From assembly GCA_012797605.1 (NCBI GenBank), contig JAAZOT010000049.1:1-46426 (forward strand): a DNA stretch of 46,426 nucleotides. The letters run 5' to 3'. The notes under the pieces are model-generated. The model made no database searches and had not been told where the DNA came from. It saw nothing but the letters and a program-made list of their open reading frames with translations. Position 1 is the stretch's first letter; each line of letters opens with the position of its first letter. Positions 26,897-37,936 of this stretch are shown piece after piece. The DNA comes from Spirochaetales bacterium. GTDB taxonomy: Bacteria > Spirochaetota > JAAYUW01. The position numbers and the translations under genes are program-made.

Positions 26897-29800
26897 ATGA
26901 AGGTGAAATTTTCACCAATTAAAAACAATCCAAAAAGATTTTATATCAATAATAATAATGATGAAATTATTGAGTTCCCTAATTTTTTAGAAATACAAAA
27001 AATATCCTATGAGTGGTTTTTACAGTTAGAAAAAAAGTTGAACAAACTACCTATTGAAACTCAAGGATTAGAAGATCTTTTCAAAAGTCATTTCCCTATT
27101 GAATCAAAAAATAGTAATATTGTATTAGAATATGTTGAATATTTTTTTGGTCAACCAAAATATACTGTCGATGAAGCAAGGGTTAAAGGGAAGACATATT
27201 CAATTCCTATTAAAATTGTTGTAAATTTAATATTCAAGGATTCTGGTGAAGTCAGAACAAAGGAAATTTATTTTGGTGATTTTCCTTTATTGACTGATGC
27301 AGGAACCTTTATTATAAATGGTGCAGAAAGAGTAGTAGTATCTCAGATACATAGATCTCCAGGAGTAATGTTCAAGTATGATGATAGAAATAATGAATAT
27401 CAAGCAAGACTTTCACCTGATAAAGGCGCATGGTTAGAGTTTATATTAGATGAAAAAAAGGAAATACTTTCGGTTAGAATTGATAAAAAGAGAAAAATAC
27501 CAGCTACGACATTCCTTAGGGTTTTGGGGCTTGAAACAAATGAAAAAATAATAGATGCTTTTTATGAAACTGAAATATTACCTATTACATATGACTTAAC
27601 TGGTAGGATATCTGCTCAAACTCTTATTATAGAAACAGATTTTGGTCCAGAAAGAATTATCGGTGCTGGTCAAGAAATTAGAGAGTTAGATATCGATAAG
27701 ATGATGGAAAATGAAATCAGAGAACTAAAAGTCGTAAATCTAACTGGTTCTAAAAAAGTAACATCTCAAATAATTTTAAATACGATTCAGAAAGAAGTTT
27801 TCGAAAAAGATCCAGATAACCCACTAAAATCAGAACCAACAAAAGAAGAAGCTATTAACAAAGTTTTTAATATATTAAGACCTGGTGAACCTGCTCTTAT
27901 CGAAACTGCAGAAATTGAAATAAAAGAAATGTTTTTTAACCCTCATAGATACTTTCTAGGTAAAGTTGGTAGATTTAAGTTAAATAGAAAATTTGGCTAT
28001 AAAGAAAATGTTTCAGAAATGAATCTCTTGATTGATGATATTATCAATACAATAATCTATCTAACAAAGATTGCGGAAGGCATTTATAATGTTGATGACG
28101 AGGATCATCTCTCAAATAGAAGAATTAGAGCCGTAGGGGAACTTATTTATAATGAGTTGAAAAAAGGTTTTGCTAGAATGCAAAGGATTGCTATAGAAAA
28201 AATGAATACTATAGATCCAGAAACAGCAAATCCAACGGAGCTTGTAAATAATAAGCCAATTACCTCAGTGTTAAATGAGTTTTTTGGGACTTCTCAACTT
28301 TCTCAATTCATGGACCAAACAAATCCATTAACCGAATTGACTCATAAAAGAAGAATTAATGCATTAGGTAAAGGGGGTCTCTCTAGAGATAGGGCTGGAT
28401 CTAAAGTTAGAGATGTCCATACATCTCATTATGGAAGATTATGTCCAATTGAAACACCTGAAGGACAGAATATCGGTCTAATACTTTCTTTAACAACTTT
28501 TAGCAAACCTAATGATTTTGGTTATCTTGAAACACCATATTTAAAAGTCGAAGATGGAGTTATTACAAATAAAGTTGAGTTTCTAACAGCTATAGAAGAA
28601 GAAAGATTTTATATAGCTCAATCGACAGAGCCAAGAGATAAAGATGGTAATTTTATAAATGAATTTATAGACTCAAGACATAATGGAGAATATATAAGTG
28701 TCCATAAGTCAAAAATTGATTATGTTGACTTATCTCCAAGACAACTGATTTCAATATCAACAGCTTTAATTCCATTTTTGGAACATAATGATGCTAACAG
28801 AGCATTAATGGGTTCAAACATGCAAAGACAAGCAATTCCACTTCTTTATCCTCAATCACCTCTCGTTGGAACTGGAATTGAACAGAGAGTTGTAAAGGAT
28901 GCTGGTATTATTCAATATGCAAAAAGAAGTGGAAAAGTGATCGAAATTTCAAATTCTACCATTACTATAGAACCTGATAATAAGCTAAATGAGAAAGACT
29001 TAGATAAATATAAACTTATAAAATACTTTAGAACTAATCAGGATACAGTATATAATCAATCTCCAATTGTTAAACTTGGGCAGAAAGTAAAAGAAGGGGA
29101 TCCATTGACCGATGGTCCTTCTGCTGCTGATGGTGAATTAGCTTTAGGTGTTAATTTGAAAGTCGCTTTTATTCCATGGTATGGATATAATTTTGAAGAT
29201 GCTATAGTTATTTCTGAAAGGGTAGTCAAAGAAGATCTTTTAACTTCGCTCCATATTAAAGAGTTTCAGATAGAAGTTAGAGATACAAAGTTAGGTCCAG
29301 AGAAAATTACAAGAGATATTCCAAACTGTAGTGAAAGGGACTTAAAAGACCTTGATGAAAATGGAATTGTCAAAGTTGGATCTTATGTTACCTCAAATAG
29401 CATTTTAGTTGGAAAAGTCACACCAAAAGGACATGAAGAGCTATTTCCAGAGTATAAATTATTTAAATCTATTTTTGGTGAAAAAGCTTCTGAGGTTAGA
29501 GATACATCTTTAAGGGTTCCTCATGGTGTTGAAGGTTATGTTACTGAAGTCATTAAACTAAACAAAGATGATGTTGATGATCTTGACAATGGTGTGGAAG
29601 AAATAATAAAAGTTTATGTTGCGACAAAAAGAAAGATACAGGTTGGGGATAAACTGTCAGGAAGACATGGAAATAAAGGTGTTATTTCTATTATCCTTCC
29701 TGAAGAAGATATGCCATTTTTACCTGATGGAACTCCTGTAGATATAGTATTGAATCCGCTTGGTGTTCCTAGTAGAATGAACTTAGGACAAATATTTGAA

Positions 29801-30394
29801 ACATCATTAGGGTGGGTTTGTGAAAAAACTAATAAAAAAATAGCTATTCCAGTATTTGAATCACCAAAATGGGAAGAGATTCAAAAGATGCTTGAAGAAG
29901 TTGGCCTCCCAAAAACATCTAAAACCAATCTCTACGATGGTAAAACAGGTGAGAAATTTTTAAATGATGTATTAGTTGGAAATATTTATATACTAAAGTT
30001 GAACCATATGGTAGAAGACAAGGTTCATGCACGTTCTACTGGAAATTATTCTCTTGTTACTCAGCAACCACTTGGAGGTAAAGCACAATTTGGTGGTCAA
30101 AGACTTGGGGAGATGGAAGTTTGGGCTCTTGAAGCTTATGGTGCCGCAGCGACTTTACATGAGTTTTTAACTCAAAAATCTGATGACAGAACTGGAAGGA
30201 ATAATATGTATCATGCAATTGTTAAAGAGGAACCAATTCCTCCTGCTGGGATACCAGAAGCTTTTAATGTTCTTATTCAAGAATTAAGAGGCATGTGCTT
30301 ACATGTTATTCTCTATGATGAGAATGAAAAAGAAATTTCTTTGACAGAAAAAGAACAAGAAAAGAATGTTTATAAATCCAAACAGATGTTATAA
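26897..30394 (+). CDS. rpoB: DNA-directed RNA polymerase subunit beta
   Basis: FFGTSQLSQFMDQTNPLTELTHKRRINALGKGGLSRDRAG; GRHGNKGVIS; GGKAQFGGQRLGEMEVWALEAYGAA. Confidence 0.99.
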   Translation: MKVKFSPIKNNPKRFYINNNNDEIIEFPNFLEIQKISYEWFLQLEKKLNKLPIETQGLEDLFKSHFPIESKNSNIVLEYVEYFFGQPKYTVDEARVKGKTYSIPIKIVVNLIFKDSGEVRTKEIYFGDFPLLTDAGTFIINGAERVVVSQIHRSPGVMFKYDDRNNEYQARLSPDKGAWLEFILDEKKEILSVRIDKKRKIPATTFLRVLGLETNEKIIDAFYETEILPITYDLTGRISAQTLIIETDFGPERIIGAGQEIRELDIDKMMENEIRELKVVNLTGSKKVTSQIILNTIQKEVFEKDPDNPLKSEPTKEEAINKVFNILRPGEPALIETAEIEIKEMFFNPHRYFLGKVGRFKLNRKFGYKENVSEMNLLIDDIINTIIYLTKIAEGIYNVDDEDHLSNRRIRAVGELIYNELKKGFARMQRIAIEKMNTIDPETANPTELVNNKPITSVLNEFFGTSQLSQFMDQTNPLTELTHKRRINALGKGGLSRDRAGSKVRDVHTSHYGRLCPIETPEGQNIGLILSLTTFSKPNDFGYLETPYLKVEDGVITNKVEFLTAIEEERFYIAQSTEPRDKDGNFINEFIDSRHNGEYISVHKSKIDYVDLSPRQLISISTALIPFLEHNDANRALMGSNMQRQAIPLLYPQSPLVGTGIEQRVVKDAGIIQYAKRSGKVIEISNSTITIEPDNKLNEKDLDKYKLIKYFRTNQDTVYNQSPIVKLGQKVKEGDPLTDGPSAADGELALGVNLKVAFIPWYGYNFEDAIVISERVVKEDLLTSLHIKEFQIEVRDTKLGPEKITRDIPNCSERDLKDLDENGIVKVGSYVTSNSILVGKVTPKGHEELFPEYKLFKSIFGEKASEVRDTSLRVPHGVEGYVTEVIKLNKDDVDDLDNGVEEIIKVYVATKRKIQVGDKLSGRHGNKGVISIILPEEDMPFLPDGTPVDIVLNPLGVPSRMNLGQIFETSLGWVCEKTNKKIAIPVFESPKWEEIQKMLEEVGLPKTSKTNLYDGKTGEKFLNDVLVGNIYILKLNHMVEDKVHARSTGNYSLVTQQPLGGKAQFGGQRLGEMEVWALEAYGAAATLHEFLTQKSDDRTGRNNMYHAIVKEEPIPPAGIPEAFNVLIQELRGMCLHVILYDENEKEISLTEKEQEKNVYKSKQML

Positions 30395-30426
30395 TTAGTT
30401 TTTCCTATTTATTAGAGAGGGAGAAT

Positions 30427-33400
30427 ATGAGTATTTTTGATAATGTTAAGATGATTTCGAAAATTCAACTAAAATTAGCTTCTTCAGATGTTATAATAGA
30501 ACAATCTTATGGTGAAGTAAAAAAACCTGAAACAATAAATTATAGAACATTAAAACCAGAAAAAGATGGGCTTTTCTGTGAAAAAATATTTGGAACAACA
30601 AGAGACTATGAATGTTCCTGCGGAAAGTTTAAAACTAGAAAATATGAAGGTGTTGTATGTGATAGATGTGGAGTACAAGTTACAGATTCTAAGGTTCGAA
30701 GATATCGCTGTGGACATATTGTTTTGGCTTCTCCTGTTGCTCATATATGGTATTATAAAACCACACCTTCTAAAATAGCTTTGGCTCTTGACGTAAAAAA
30801 CAAAGATTTAGATTCAGTTCTTTTCCATGAAAAATATATTGTAATTGACCCTGGTGACACAGACTTAAAAGAAAAAGAAATTTTAACAGAAAAAGAATAT
30901 GAAGAAGCTTTAACAAAATACGGTTCATCTTTTAAAGCTCAGATGGGAGCGGAAGCAATAAAAGAACTTCTTTCAGAGATTGATATCGATTATGAAGTTC
31001 AAGTTCTTAGAAGGATGATGATTGAGAAAGATAAAAAGGCAGATAAAAAACTTTTATCTAGACTTGCATTACTAGAGGATTTTAAAAAATCTGGAAATAA
31101 ACCAGAATGGATGATATTAGATGTTGTTCCTGTAATACCGCCAGATTTAAGACCTATGGTTCAACTCGATGGAGGTCGCTTTGCAACTTCTGATTTAAAC
31201 GACCTTTATAGAAGAATGATTCATAGAAATAATAGACTAAAAAAATTACAAAGAATGAAGGCTCCTGATATTATTGTAAAAAATGAAAAAAGGTTGCTAC
31301 AAGATGCTGTAGACTGCCTTTTTGATAACTCAAAAAGAAAAAGAGCAGTAAAAGGCCCATCAAATAGACCATTAAAGTCGATATCGGAAATATTAAAAGG
31401 TAAACAAGGAAGATTTAGACAGAATTTACTTGGTAAAAGAGTCGATTATTCTGGCCGTTCAGTAATAGTAGTCGGCCCTAACTTAAAGATTTATCAAGCA
31501 GGAGTTCCACGAAAAATAGCTTTGGAGCTTTTTAAACCTTTTGTAATAGCAAAACTTAAATCAGAATATAATTATACAATAAAAAGAGCCAAAGACGCGA
31601 TAGAACATGGTGAGAAAGAAGTTTGGGATGTGCTTGAATCAATTGTAGATAAGCATCCAGTATTATTAAACAGAGCTCCAACATTACATAGGCTAGGGTT
31701 TCAAGCATTTGAACCAAAATTAATAGAAGGTTCTGCTATTCAATTGCCTCCATTAGTATGTCACGCATATAACGCAGACTTCGATGGTGATCAGATGGCT
31801 ATTCATATCCCTTTATCAATAGAAGCTCAGATAGAATGTTGGATATTAATGCTTTCTGCTAAAAATTTACTTGATCCAGCTAATGGAACTCCAATATCCT
31901 GGCCTACAAAAGATATGGTCTTAGGAGTATTTTATCTTACAAAAGAAGATACAAGAATAAAAAGAGAAAAAATCAAATTTTTCAACAATTTAGAAGAAAT
32001 TGAATATGCAATTCAGTTCAATGAAATAGTGTATAATGAGCAAATTCTATATTACTTTAATGATCAATGGATAAAAACCACAGCTGGAAGAGTAATCTTC
32101 AATAGTATTTTACCCCAATCAATAAGATTTATAAATGAGGCAATGTCTGAAAAGAAACTTAAGAATCTTATCGCAAGAATTATTGTACAAGAAGGTATTT
32201 TTGCAGCTGGAGATTCTTTAGATAAAATTAAAGAATTAGGCTTTTACTATGCTACAAGGTTTGGCTCTACAATAAGTGTATCTGATATCATAATTCCAGA
32301 GGAAAAACATAAGATTATTTCTTCAACTGAGGAAAAGGTTAAACAATATCAAAAAGCAAAACAAGATGGTACTATTACAGAAGAAGAAAGATATAATGAA
32401 GTTATTAAACTTTGGGACAAAGCTAAAAGCAAAATACAGCAAAAACTTAAAAATACTATAGAACAATTTGATAGTGGAATTAACCCTTTAAATATATTAG
32501 TTGAATCTGGAGCAAGAGGAAATATAAGTCAGGTAGTTCAACTAGCTGGTATGAGAGGAAACATGTCTACTCCTTCTGGTAAAATTATTGATATTCCAAT
32601 AAAATCAAACTTTAAGGAGGGATTATCAGTTTTCGAATATTTTATTAGTACTCATGGAGCAAGAAAAGGACTAACAGATACAGCTTTAAAAACTGCTGAT
32701 GCTGGTTATCTTACAAGAAAATTAGTCGACATTGCCCAAGATGTTGTAATTACTGAAGAAGATTGTAAAACAATAAATGGTATTTATATTGAAAGCATTA
32801 AAGAAGGGGATGAAGTAAAAGTTCCACTAGCACAAAGAATAACTGGAAGATTTTGCCAGGAAAAGATATATCATCCAATTACCAATGAATTAATAGTTGA
32901 TGTTAATGAGTATATAAATGAAGAAAAAGCTCAACTAATAGAAAGATTGGGTATTAAAAAGGTAAAAATAAGATCAGTTTTAACATGTGAATCAAGATAT
33001 GGTGTCTGTGTTAAATGTTATGGTCAAAACTTAGCCACAGGTTCTATTGTAGATATAGGCGAAGCAGTGGGTATTATTGCCGCTCAATCTATAGGACAAC
33101 CAGGAACGCAGCTTACAATGAGAACATTCCATATAGGAGGTATTGCTTCATCCGGTGAAGGAATTGAGGCTGAACGAAGATTTAAAAATCCAGTTTATGT
33201 CGAAAGAATTTTTGGAACTACATATAAAAATGAGAAAAATGGAAATTTAATATTCTTGAGAGATGGTCAGATTATTATAAGAGAAATATTTAAAGATATT
33301 ACCAATACCTGCGCTACCAAAATTGAGGTAGTAGATGGAATGAAAGTAATACCTGACACAATTTTGGGATATGATGAAAATAACAAAATTGTCAAATCAA

Positions 33401-34638
33401 ATCATATTGGTATTACTAAGCAAATAGGACATCATCTATACTTAATGGGTGATGAAATCTCTATAGATGCAAGAACTGGAAGCATCTTTTATGGTAAAGA
33501 AAACGAAATTTTCCCTGCTGATAAGACTTTGTTAGAAACTGATATGCATAATGATATTACTTTAGCGGAGAATGAAGGTGTCGTTAAATTTGAAAATATA
33601 ATTATTAATGTCAATGCAAAGCAAATCGAAGGTGGGTATTTAAAGATCGCCCAACTTTTAAATGATAAGAGACAGCCAAAGTTGTATATTCTTGATAAAA
33701 ATGATAAAGATAAAATATTAACGACATATCATTTGCAATCCAAATCTATCTTAACTGTTAAAGATGGTGATAGCGTAAAGGTAGGAGATATTATAATTAA
33801 ACTTCCAAAAGAAAAAACAACTCAGGAAGATATTGTTTCTGGTCTACCTAAGGTTACTTCTTTGTTTGAAGCAAGAAAACCAAAGAAAAAAGCAATTTTA
33901 GCTCAAGTAGATGGAATTATAAAATATGGAGAGTCAAAGAGAACTAAAAAAGTTATCCTAATTGAAGATGATTTTGGCAAAATTTATGAGCATCTGATTC
34001 CTGGTTTTATGAATGTAAAAGTTAGAGAAGGAGACAGAATTAAAGCTGGTACTCCTCTTACTGACGGCGAACCAGATCCTTATGATGTTCTTTCCATAAA
34101 TGGAATATTTGAATTTTCTGCCTACCTATTGAATGAGATTCAAAAAGTTTATCGTGAGCAAGGAGTAAATATCAATGATAAACATATTGCTATAATTGTA
34201 AGGCAGATGACTAAAAAAGTCACTATTGAGGAAGTAGGAGATACAAATTTTGTATTGAAACAGATCGTTGATAGAGAAGAATTTTTTGAAGTAAATGATA
34301 GGGTAATAAAAGAAGGAGGAGTTCCTGCTAAAGCTTCTCCAGCTCTTGAGGGGATTAAAAAAGCAGCCCTTGGAAGATCCTTTTTATCCTCCGCTTCATT
34401 CCAAGAAACAACAAAAGTATTAACTAATGCTGCTATAAGGGGAGAAATAGATTATCTAAGAGGATTAAAAGAGAATGTTATTATTGGACAAAGAATCCCT
34501 GCTGGAACAGGAATAAGAAATTATAAAAATATAAAAATTTATGATAAGCAAAAAGATGATATTGAATTTAACATTGATGATATATTCAAGTCTTCAATAA
34601 ATAAAAGTTTCTTTCCAGAATCAGATAAATTTGGTTAA
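30427..34638 (+). CDS. rpoC: DNA-directed RNA polymerase subunit beta'
   Basis: CSCGKFKTRKYEGVVCDRCGV zinc site; NADFDGDQMAIHIPLS; AAQSIGQPGTQLTMRTFHIGG. Confidence 0.99.
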   Translation: MSIFDNVKMISKIQLKLASSDVIIEQSYGEVKKPETINYRTLKPEKDGLFCEKIFGTTRDYECSCGKFKTRKYEGVVCDRCGVQVTDSKVRRYRCGHIVLASPVAHIWYYKTTPSKIALALDVKNKDLDSVLFHEKYIVIDPGDTDLKEKEILTEKEYEEALTKYGSSFKAQMGAEAIKELLSEIDIDYEVQVLRRMMIEKDKKADKKLLSRLALLEDFKKSGNKPEWMILDVVPVIPPDLRPMVQLDGGRFATSDLNDLYRRMIHRNNRLKKLQRMKAPDIIVKNEKRLLQDAVDCLFDNSKRKRAVKGPSNRPLKSISEILKGKQGRFRQNLLGKRVDYSGRSVIVVGPNLKIYQAGVPRKIALELFKPFVIAKLKSEYNYTIKRAKDAIEHGEKEVWDVLESIVDKHPVLLNRAPTLHRLGFQAFEPKLIEGSAIQLPPLVCHAYNADFDGDQMAIHIPLSIEAQIECWILMLSAKNLLDPANGTPISWPTKDMVLGVFYLTKEDTRIKREKIKFFNNLEEIEYAIQFNEIVYNEQILYYFNDQWIKTTAGRVIFNSILPQSIRFINEAMSEKKLKNLIARIIVQEGIFAAGDSLDKIKELGFYYATRFGSTISVSDIIIPEEKHKIISSTEEKVKQYQKAKQDGTITEEERYNEVIKLWDKAKSKIQQKLKNTIEQFDSGINPLNILVESGARGNISQVVQLAGMRGNMSTPSGKIIDIPIKSNFKEGLSVFEYFISTHGARKGLTDTALKTADAGYLTRKLVDIAQDVVITEEDCKTINGIYIESIKEGDEVKVPLAQRITGRFCQEKIYHPITNELIVDVNEYINEEKAQLIERLGIKKVKIRSVLTCESRYGVCVKCYGQNLATGSIVDIGEAVGIIAAQSIGQPGTQLTMRTFHIGGIASSGEGIEAERRFKNPVYVERIFGTTYKNEKNGNLIFLRDGQIIIREIFKDITNTCATKIEVVDGMKVIPDTILGYDENNKIVKSNHIGITKQIGHHLYLMGDEISIDARTGSIFYGKENEIFPADKTLLETDMHNDITLAENEGVVKFENIIINVNAKQIEGGYLKIAQLLNDKRQPKLYILDKNDKDKILTTYHLQSKSILTVKDGDSVKVGDIIIKLPKEKTTQEDIVSGLPKVTSLFEARKPKKKAILAQVDGIIKYGESKRTKKVILIEDDFGKIYEHLIPGFMNVKVREGDRIKAGTPLTDGEPDPYDVLSINGIFEFSAYLLNEIQKVYREQGVNINDKHIAIIVRQMTKKVTIEEVGDTNFVLKQIVDREEFFEVNDRVIKEGGVPAKASPALEGIKKAALGRSFLSSASFQETTKVLTNAAIRGEIDYLRGLKENVIIGQRIPAGTGIRNYKNIKIYDKQKDDIEFNIDDIFKSSINKSFFPESDKFG

Positions 34639-34641
34639 TAC

Positions 34642-34669
34642 TTGACAATGAAAAAAAATTTGTTATTAG
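34642..34669 (+). promoter_or_regulatory. Putative promoter upstream of rpsL (TTGACA, 16 bp, TATTAG)
   Basis: TTGACA at 34642-34647 and TATTAG at 34664-34669 in the rpoC-rpsL gap. Confidence 0.5.
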
Positions 34670-34699
34670 TAAATTCCATGTGCAAAGGAGTTAATAAAA

Positions 34700-35077
34700 A
34701 TGCCTACTATAAGTCAATTAATTAGAAAAGGAAGAGAAAAAGTTACCTACAAATCTAAATCTGTTGCCTTAAAAGGATGTCCTCAAAGGAAGGGTGTTTG
34801 TACTCGTGTATTTACAATGACTCCAAAAAAACCAAACTCTGCTTTAAGAAAAGTTGCTAGGGTTAGACTTACAAATGGTTATGAGGTAACTGCTTATATA
34901 CCAGGAGAAGGACATAATCTTCAAGAACATTCTGTAGTTTTAATAAGGGGTGGAAGAGTAAAAGACCTCCCTGGTGTAAGATATCATATTATAAGAGGAA
35001 CTTTAGATACACTTGGTGTTGAAAATAGAAAGAGTTCTCGCTCTAAATATGGTGCTAAAAATACTAAAAAATCATAA
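34700..35077 (+). CDS. rpsL: 30S ribosomal protein S12
   Basis: [58 protein letters not shown]. Confidence 0.98.
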   Translation: MPTISQLIRKGREKVTYKSKSVALKGCPQRKGVCTRVFTMTPKKPNSALRKVARVRLTNGYEVTAYIPGEGHNLQEHSVVLIRGGRVKDLPGVRYHIIRGTLDTLGVENRKSSRSKYGAKNTKKS

Positions 35078-35097
35078 AAATTATTCCGGGAGTTATT

Positions 35098-35568
35098 ATG
35101 AGCAGAAAGAAAAAAAGAATAGATAGACCTTTACAGTTAGATTTTAATTATAAAAATCAAGAAATTTCTAAGTTTATAAATTATTTAATGTGGGATGGAA
35201 AGAAGACTGTTGCTCAATCAGTCATTTATGATGCTCTAAATTTAGTCAAAGAAAGATTAAATGAAAATCCTGTTGATGTTTTTCATCAGGCAATTGAAAA
35301 TGTTAAACCTATAGTTGAAGTTAGATCAAGAAGGATTGGTGGTTCAACATATCAGATACCTGTTGAGGTTCCATCATATAGACAATTTTATCTTGCTTGT
35401 CATTGGATAATTACTTTTGCAAGAGCAAGAAATGGTAAGAGTATGGCTGAAAAACTTGCAAACGAAATAATTGATGCTTATAAGAATCAAGGGTCTTCAA
35501 TTAAGAAAAAAGAAGATACACATAAAATGGCAGAAGCAAATAGGGCTTTTGCTCATTTAAGATGGTAA
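35098..35568 (+). CDS. rpsG: 30S ribosomal protein S7
   Basis: VFHQAIENVKPIVEVRSRRIGGSTYQIPVEV...ANRAFAHLRW. Confidence 0.98.
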   Translation: MSRKKKRIDRPLQLDFNYKNQEISKFINYLMWDGKKTVAQSVIYDALNLVKERLNENPVDVFHQAIENVKPIVEVRSRRIGGSTYQIPVEVPSYRQFYLACHWIITFARARNGKSMAEKLANEIIDAYKNQGSSIKKKEDTHKMAEANRAFAHLRW

Positions 35569-35580
35569 TTTACAATCGAT

Positions 35581-35661
35581 TGCGTGCGCTGGAGAAAAGA
35601 TTATTTATCTTTATCCGACTTAAATTCTCAAAAGTAATTTAAGTTAATACTCCATCACGCA
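35581..35661 (+). ncRNA. Candidate structured RNA (three-way junction) between rpsG and fusA
   Basis: Outer stem TGCGTG..TGGAG / CTCCA..CACGCA encloses hairpins AAAGAT-tattt-ATCTTT and ACTTAAATT-ctcaaaagt-AATTTAAGT. Confidence 0.5.
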
Positions 35662-35767
35662 TTCTTTATATACAATGTTATTTCTCAATTTATTAAATTT
35701 ACTTTATTTGCTTTAAGCTATTAAAGTTATTATTTTATCTTTTTATCAAATATCATAGGAAAAGGAT

Positions 35768-37834
35768 ATGACTGAAAAAATTTCTTTAGATAAATATAGA
35801 AATATTGGAATCATGGCTCATATAGATGCAGGTAAAACTACAACCACAGAAAGAATTCTATTTTACACTGGTAAAACTTACAAGATAGGTGAAGTTCATG
35901 ATGGTGCAGCTGAAATGGATTGGATGGTACAAGAAAAAGAAAGAGGGATTACTATAACATCAGCTGCTACTACGACTTTCTGGTTAGGTCATAGAATAAA
36001 TATAATCGACACACCAGGGCATGTAGATTTTACAGCAGAAGTCGAAAGATCTCTTCGTGTATTAGATGGCGCAATAGCCGTCTTTTGTGCAGTTGGAGGA
36101 GTAGAACCTCAAAGTGAAACAGTATGGAGACAGGCAAATAAATATAAAGTTCCTAGAATTATATATGTTAACAAAATGGATAGAGTAGGCGCCGACTTTT
36201 TTGAAGTAAGGAATCAAGTTATAGAAAAGTTGGGAGCAAAACCAGTTGTTATTCAACTTCCGATTGGCAGTGAATCAAATTTTAAAGGTGTTATTGATTT
36301 AATAAAAATGAAAGCAATAATTTGGGAATCATATGAAAGTAATGCTCCTTTTTCGGAACAGGAAATACCTGAAGAGTACAAAAAACTTGCTGAAGAATAT
36401 AGAGAAAAATTACTTGATGCGGTGTCAGAGCAGGATGATGTTGTTTTAGAAAAATACCTTTCTGGGAGTGAGATTTCTTATGAAGAAATCAGAAAGTGTA
36501 TTAGAAAAGGAACAATAGCGATGGATTTTTATCCTATGATATGTGGTTCTTCTTTTAAAAATGTTGGGGTCCAAACAATGCTTGATTCTATAGTATACTA
36601 CCTACCATCTCCTATAGATATCGCGGATGTTGAAGGTGTTCAACCAAAAACAAGAGAGATTGTAAAAAGAAAAGCTATTGAATCAGAACCTTTTTCTGGA
36701 CTTGCTTTTAAGATTATGAGTGACCCATATATAGGTAAGTTAACATTTTTAAGAATATATTCAGGTAAAATAACCCAAGGAGATGAAGTATATAATTCTT
36801 CTAAAGAAAAAAATGAAAGAATTGGAAGAATTGTTTTAATGCACGCGAATAAGAAGGAAGAGATAAAAGAAGCATCCGCTGGAGATATTGTTGGGCTTAT
36901 AGGGATGAAAAACACGCAAACTGGAGACACTTTATGTTCGCACCATGCACCAATAATACTTGAATCTATGGATTTCCCTGATCCAGTAATATCCGTTGCT
37001 ATTGAACCAAGGACAAAAGCCGAATATGATAAGTTGTCTATAGCACTTGGTAAATTAGCTGAAGAAGATCCCACATTCAAAATAAATGTTAACGAAGAAA
37101 CGGGTCAGACAATAATTCGAGGTATGGGAGAATTACATCTTGAAATAATTGTTGACAGAATAAAAAGAGAGTATAAAGTTGAGGCGAACATAGGAGCACC
37201 ACAGGTTGCATATCGTGAAACCATTCAGAAAAAAGTTAAATCTGAAGGTAAATACATAAGGCAATCGGGTGGTAAAGGTCAATATGGCCATGTAATTATT
37301 GAAGTTGAACCTCTTGAAAGAGGTAAAGGCTTTGAGTTTGTAGATAAGATAGTTGCTGGAAGAATTCCTAAAGAATTTATACCGTCTGTTAAAAAAGGAA
37401 TAGAATCAGCCATAGAAAATGGAGTTCTTGGTAGCTATCCTGTTACAGACATACGTGTTAACTTGCTAGATGGTTCTTATCATGAAGTTGATTCTTCGGA
37501 TTTAGCCTTTCAGATTGCAGCATCTATGGCTTTCAAAAATGCTTGTAAAGAGGCAGATCCAGTTCTTCTTGAACCAATAATGGCATTGGAAGTTATCATT
37601 CCTGAAGAGTATCTTGGTGAGGTCATGGGAGACTTAAATAGCCGCAGGGGAAAAATTCATGGAATGATCGATTCGGTAAGTGGAAAGATAATAAAAGCCG
37701 AAGTGCCATTAAGTTCAATGTTCGGTTACGCGACAGTCTTGCGCTCAAAGACACAGGGAAGAGGGACTTATACTATGATGTTAAGTCATTATAGTGAGGT
37801 TCCACAATCCATATTAAAAGAAATATTAAAATAA
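35768..37834 (+). CDS. fusA: Translation elongation factor G
   Basis: [59 protein letters not shown]. Confidence 0.98.
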   Translation: MTEKISLDKYRNIGIMAHIDAGKTTTTERILFYTGKTYKIGEVHDGAAEMDWMVQEKERGITITSAATTTFWLGHRINIIDTPGHVDFTAEVERSLRVLDGAIAVFCAVGGVEPQSETVWRQANKYKVPRIIYVNKMDRVGADFFEVRNQVIEKLGAKPVVIQLPIGSESNFKGVIDLIKMKAIIWESYESNAPFSEQEIPEEYKKLAEEYREKLLDAVSEQDDVVLEKYLSGSEISYEEIRKCIRKGTIAMDFYPMICGSSFKNVGVQTMLDSIVYYLPSPIDIADVEGVQPKTREIVKRKAIESEPFSGLAFKIMSDPYIGKLTFLRIYSGKITQGDEVYNSSKEKNERIGRIVLMHANKKEEIKEASAGDIVGLIGMKNTQTGDTLCSHHAPIILESMDFPDPVISVAIEPRTKAEYDKLSIALGKLAEEDPTFKINVNEETGQTIIRGMGELHLEIIVDRIKREYKVEANIGAPQVAYRETIQKKVKSEGKYIRQSGGKGQYGHVIIEVEPLERGKGFEFVDKIVAGRIPKEFIPSVKKGIESAIENGVLGSYPVTDIRVNLLDGSYHEVDSSDLAFQIAASMAFKNACKEADPVLLEPIMALEVIIPEEYLGEVMGDLNSRRGKIHGMIDSVSGKIIKAEVPLSSMFGYATVLRSKTQGRGTYTMMLSHYSEVPQSILKEILK

Positions 37835-37838
37835 TTTT

Positions 37839-37862
37839 TTCTTATTAATACAACAATAAGAA
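37839..37862 (+). other. Hairpin directly downstream of fusA
   Basis: TTCTTATT-aatacaac-AATAAGAA, 8 bp. Confidence 0.4.
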
Positions 37863-37883
37863 TTTAATTGATTTATGGATAAT

Positions 37884-37906
37884 AAGACAAGTATATTGTC
37901 TTTTTA
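37884..37906 (+). terminator. Putative intrinsic terminator between fusA and tuf
   Basis: AAGACAA-gtata-TTGTCTT followed by TTT. Confidence 0.5.
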
Positions 37907-37936
37907 AATAAAAATGTTATTGATTCCTATCAACCC

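Noticed and set aside
36640-37080. 146-aa antisense ORF in fusA
   Set aside because: Overlaps fusA entirely; Ser/Ile-rich mirror of the coding strand, no RBS or family motif noted.
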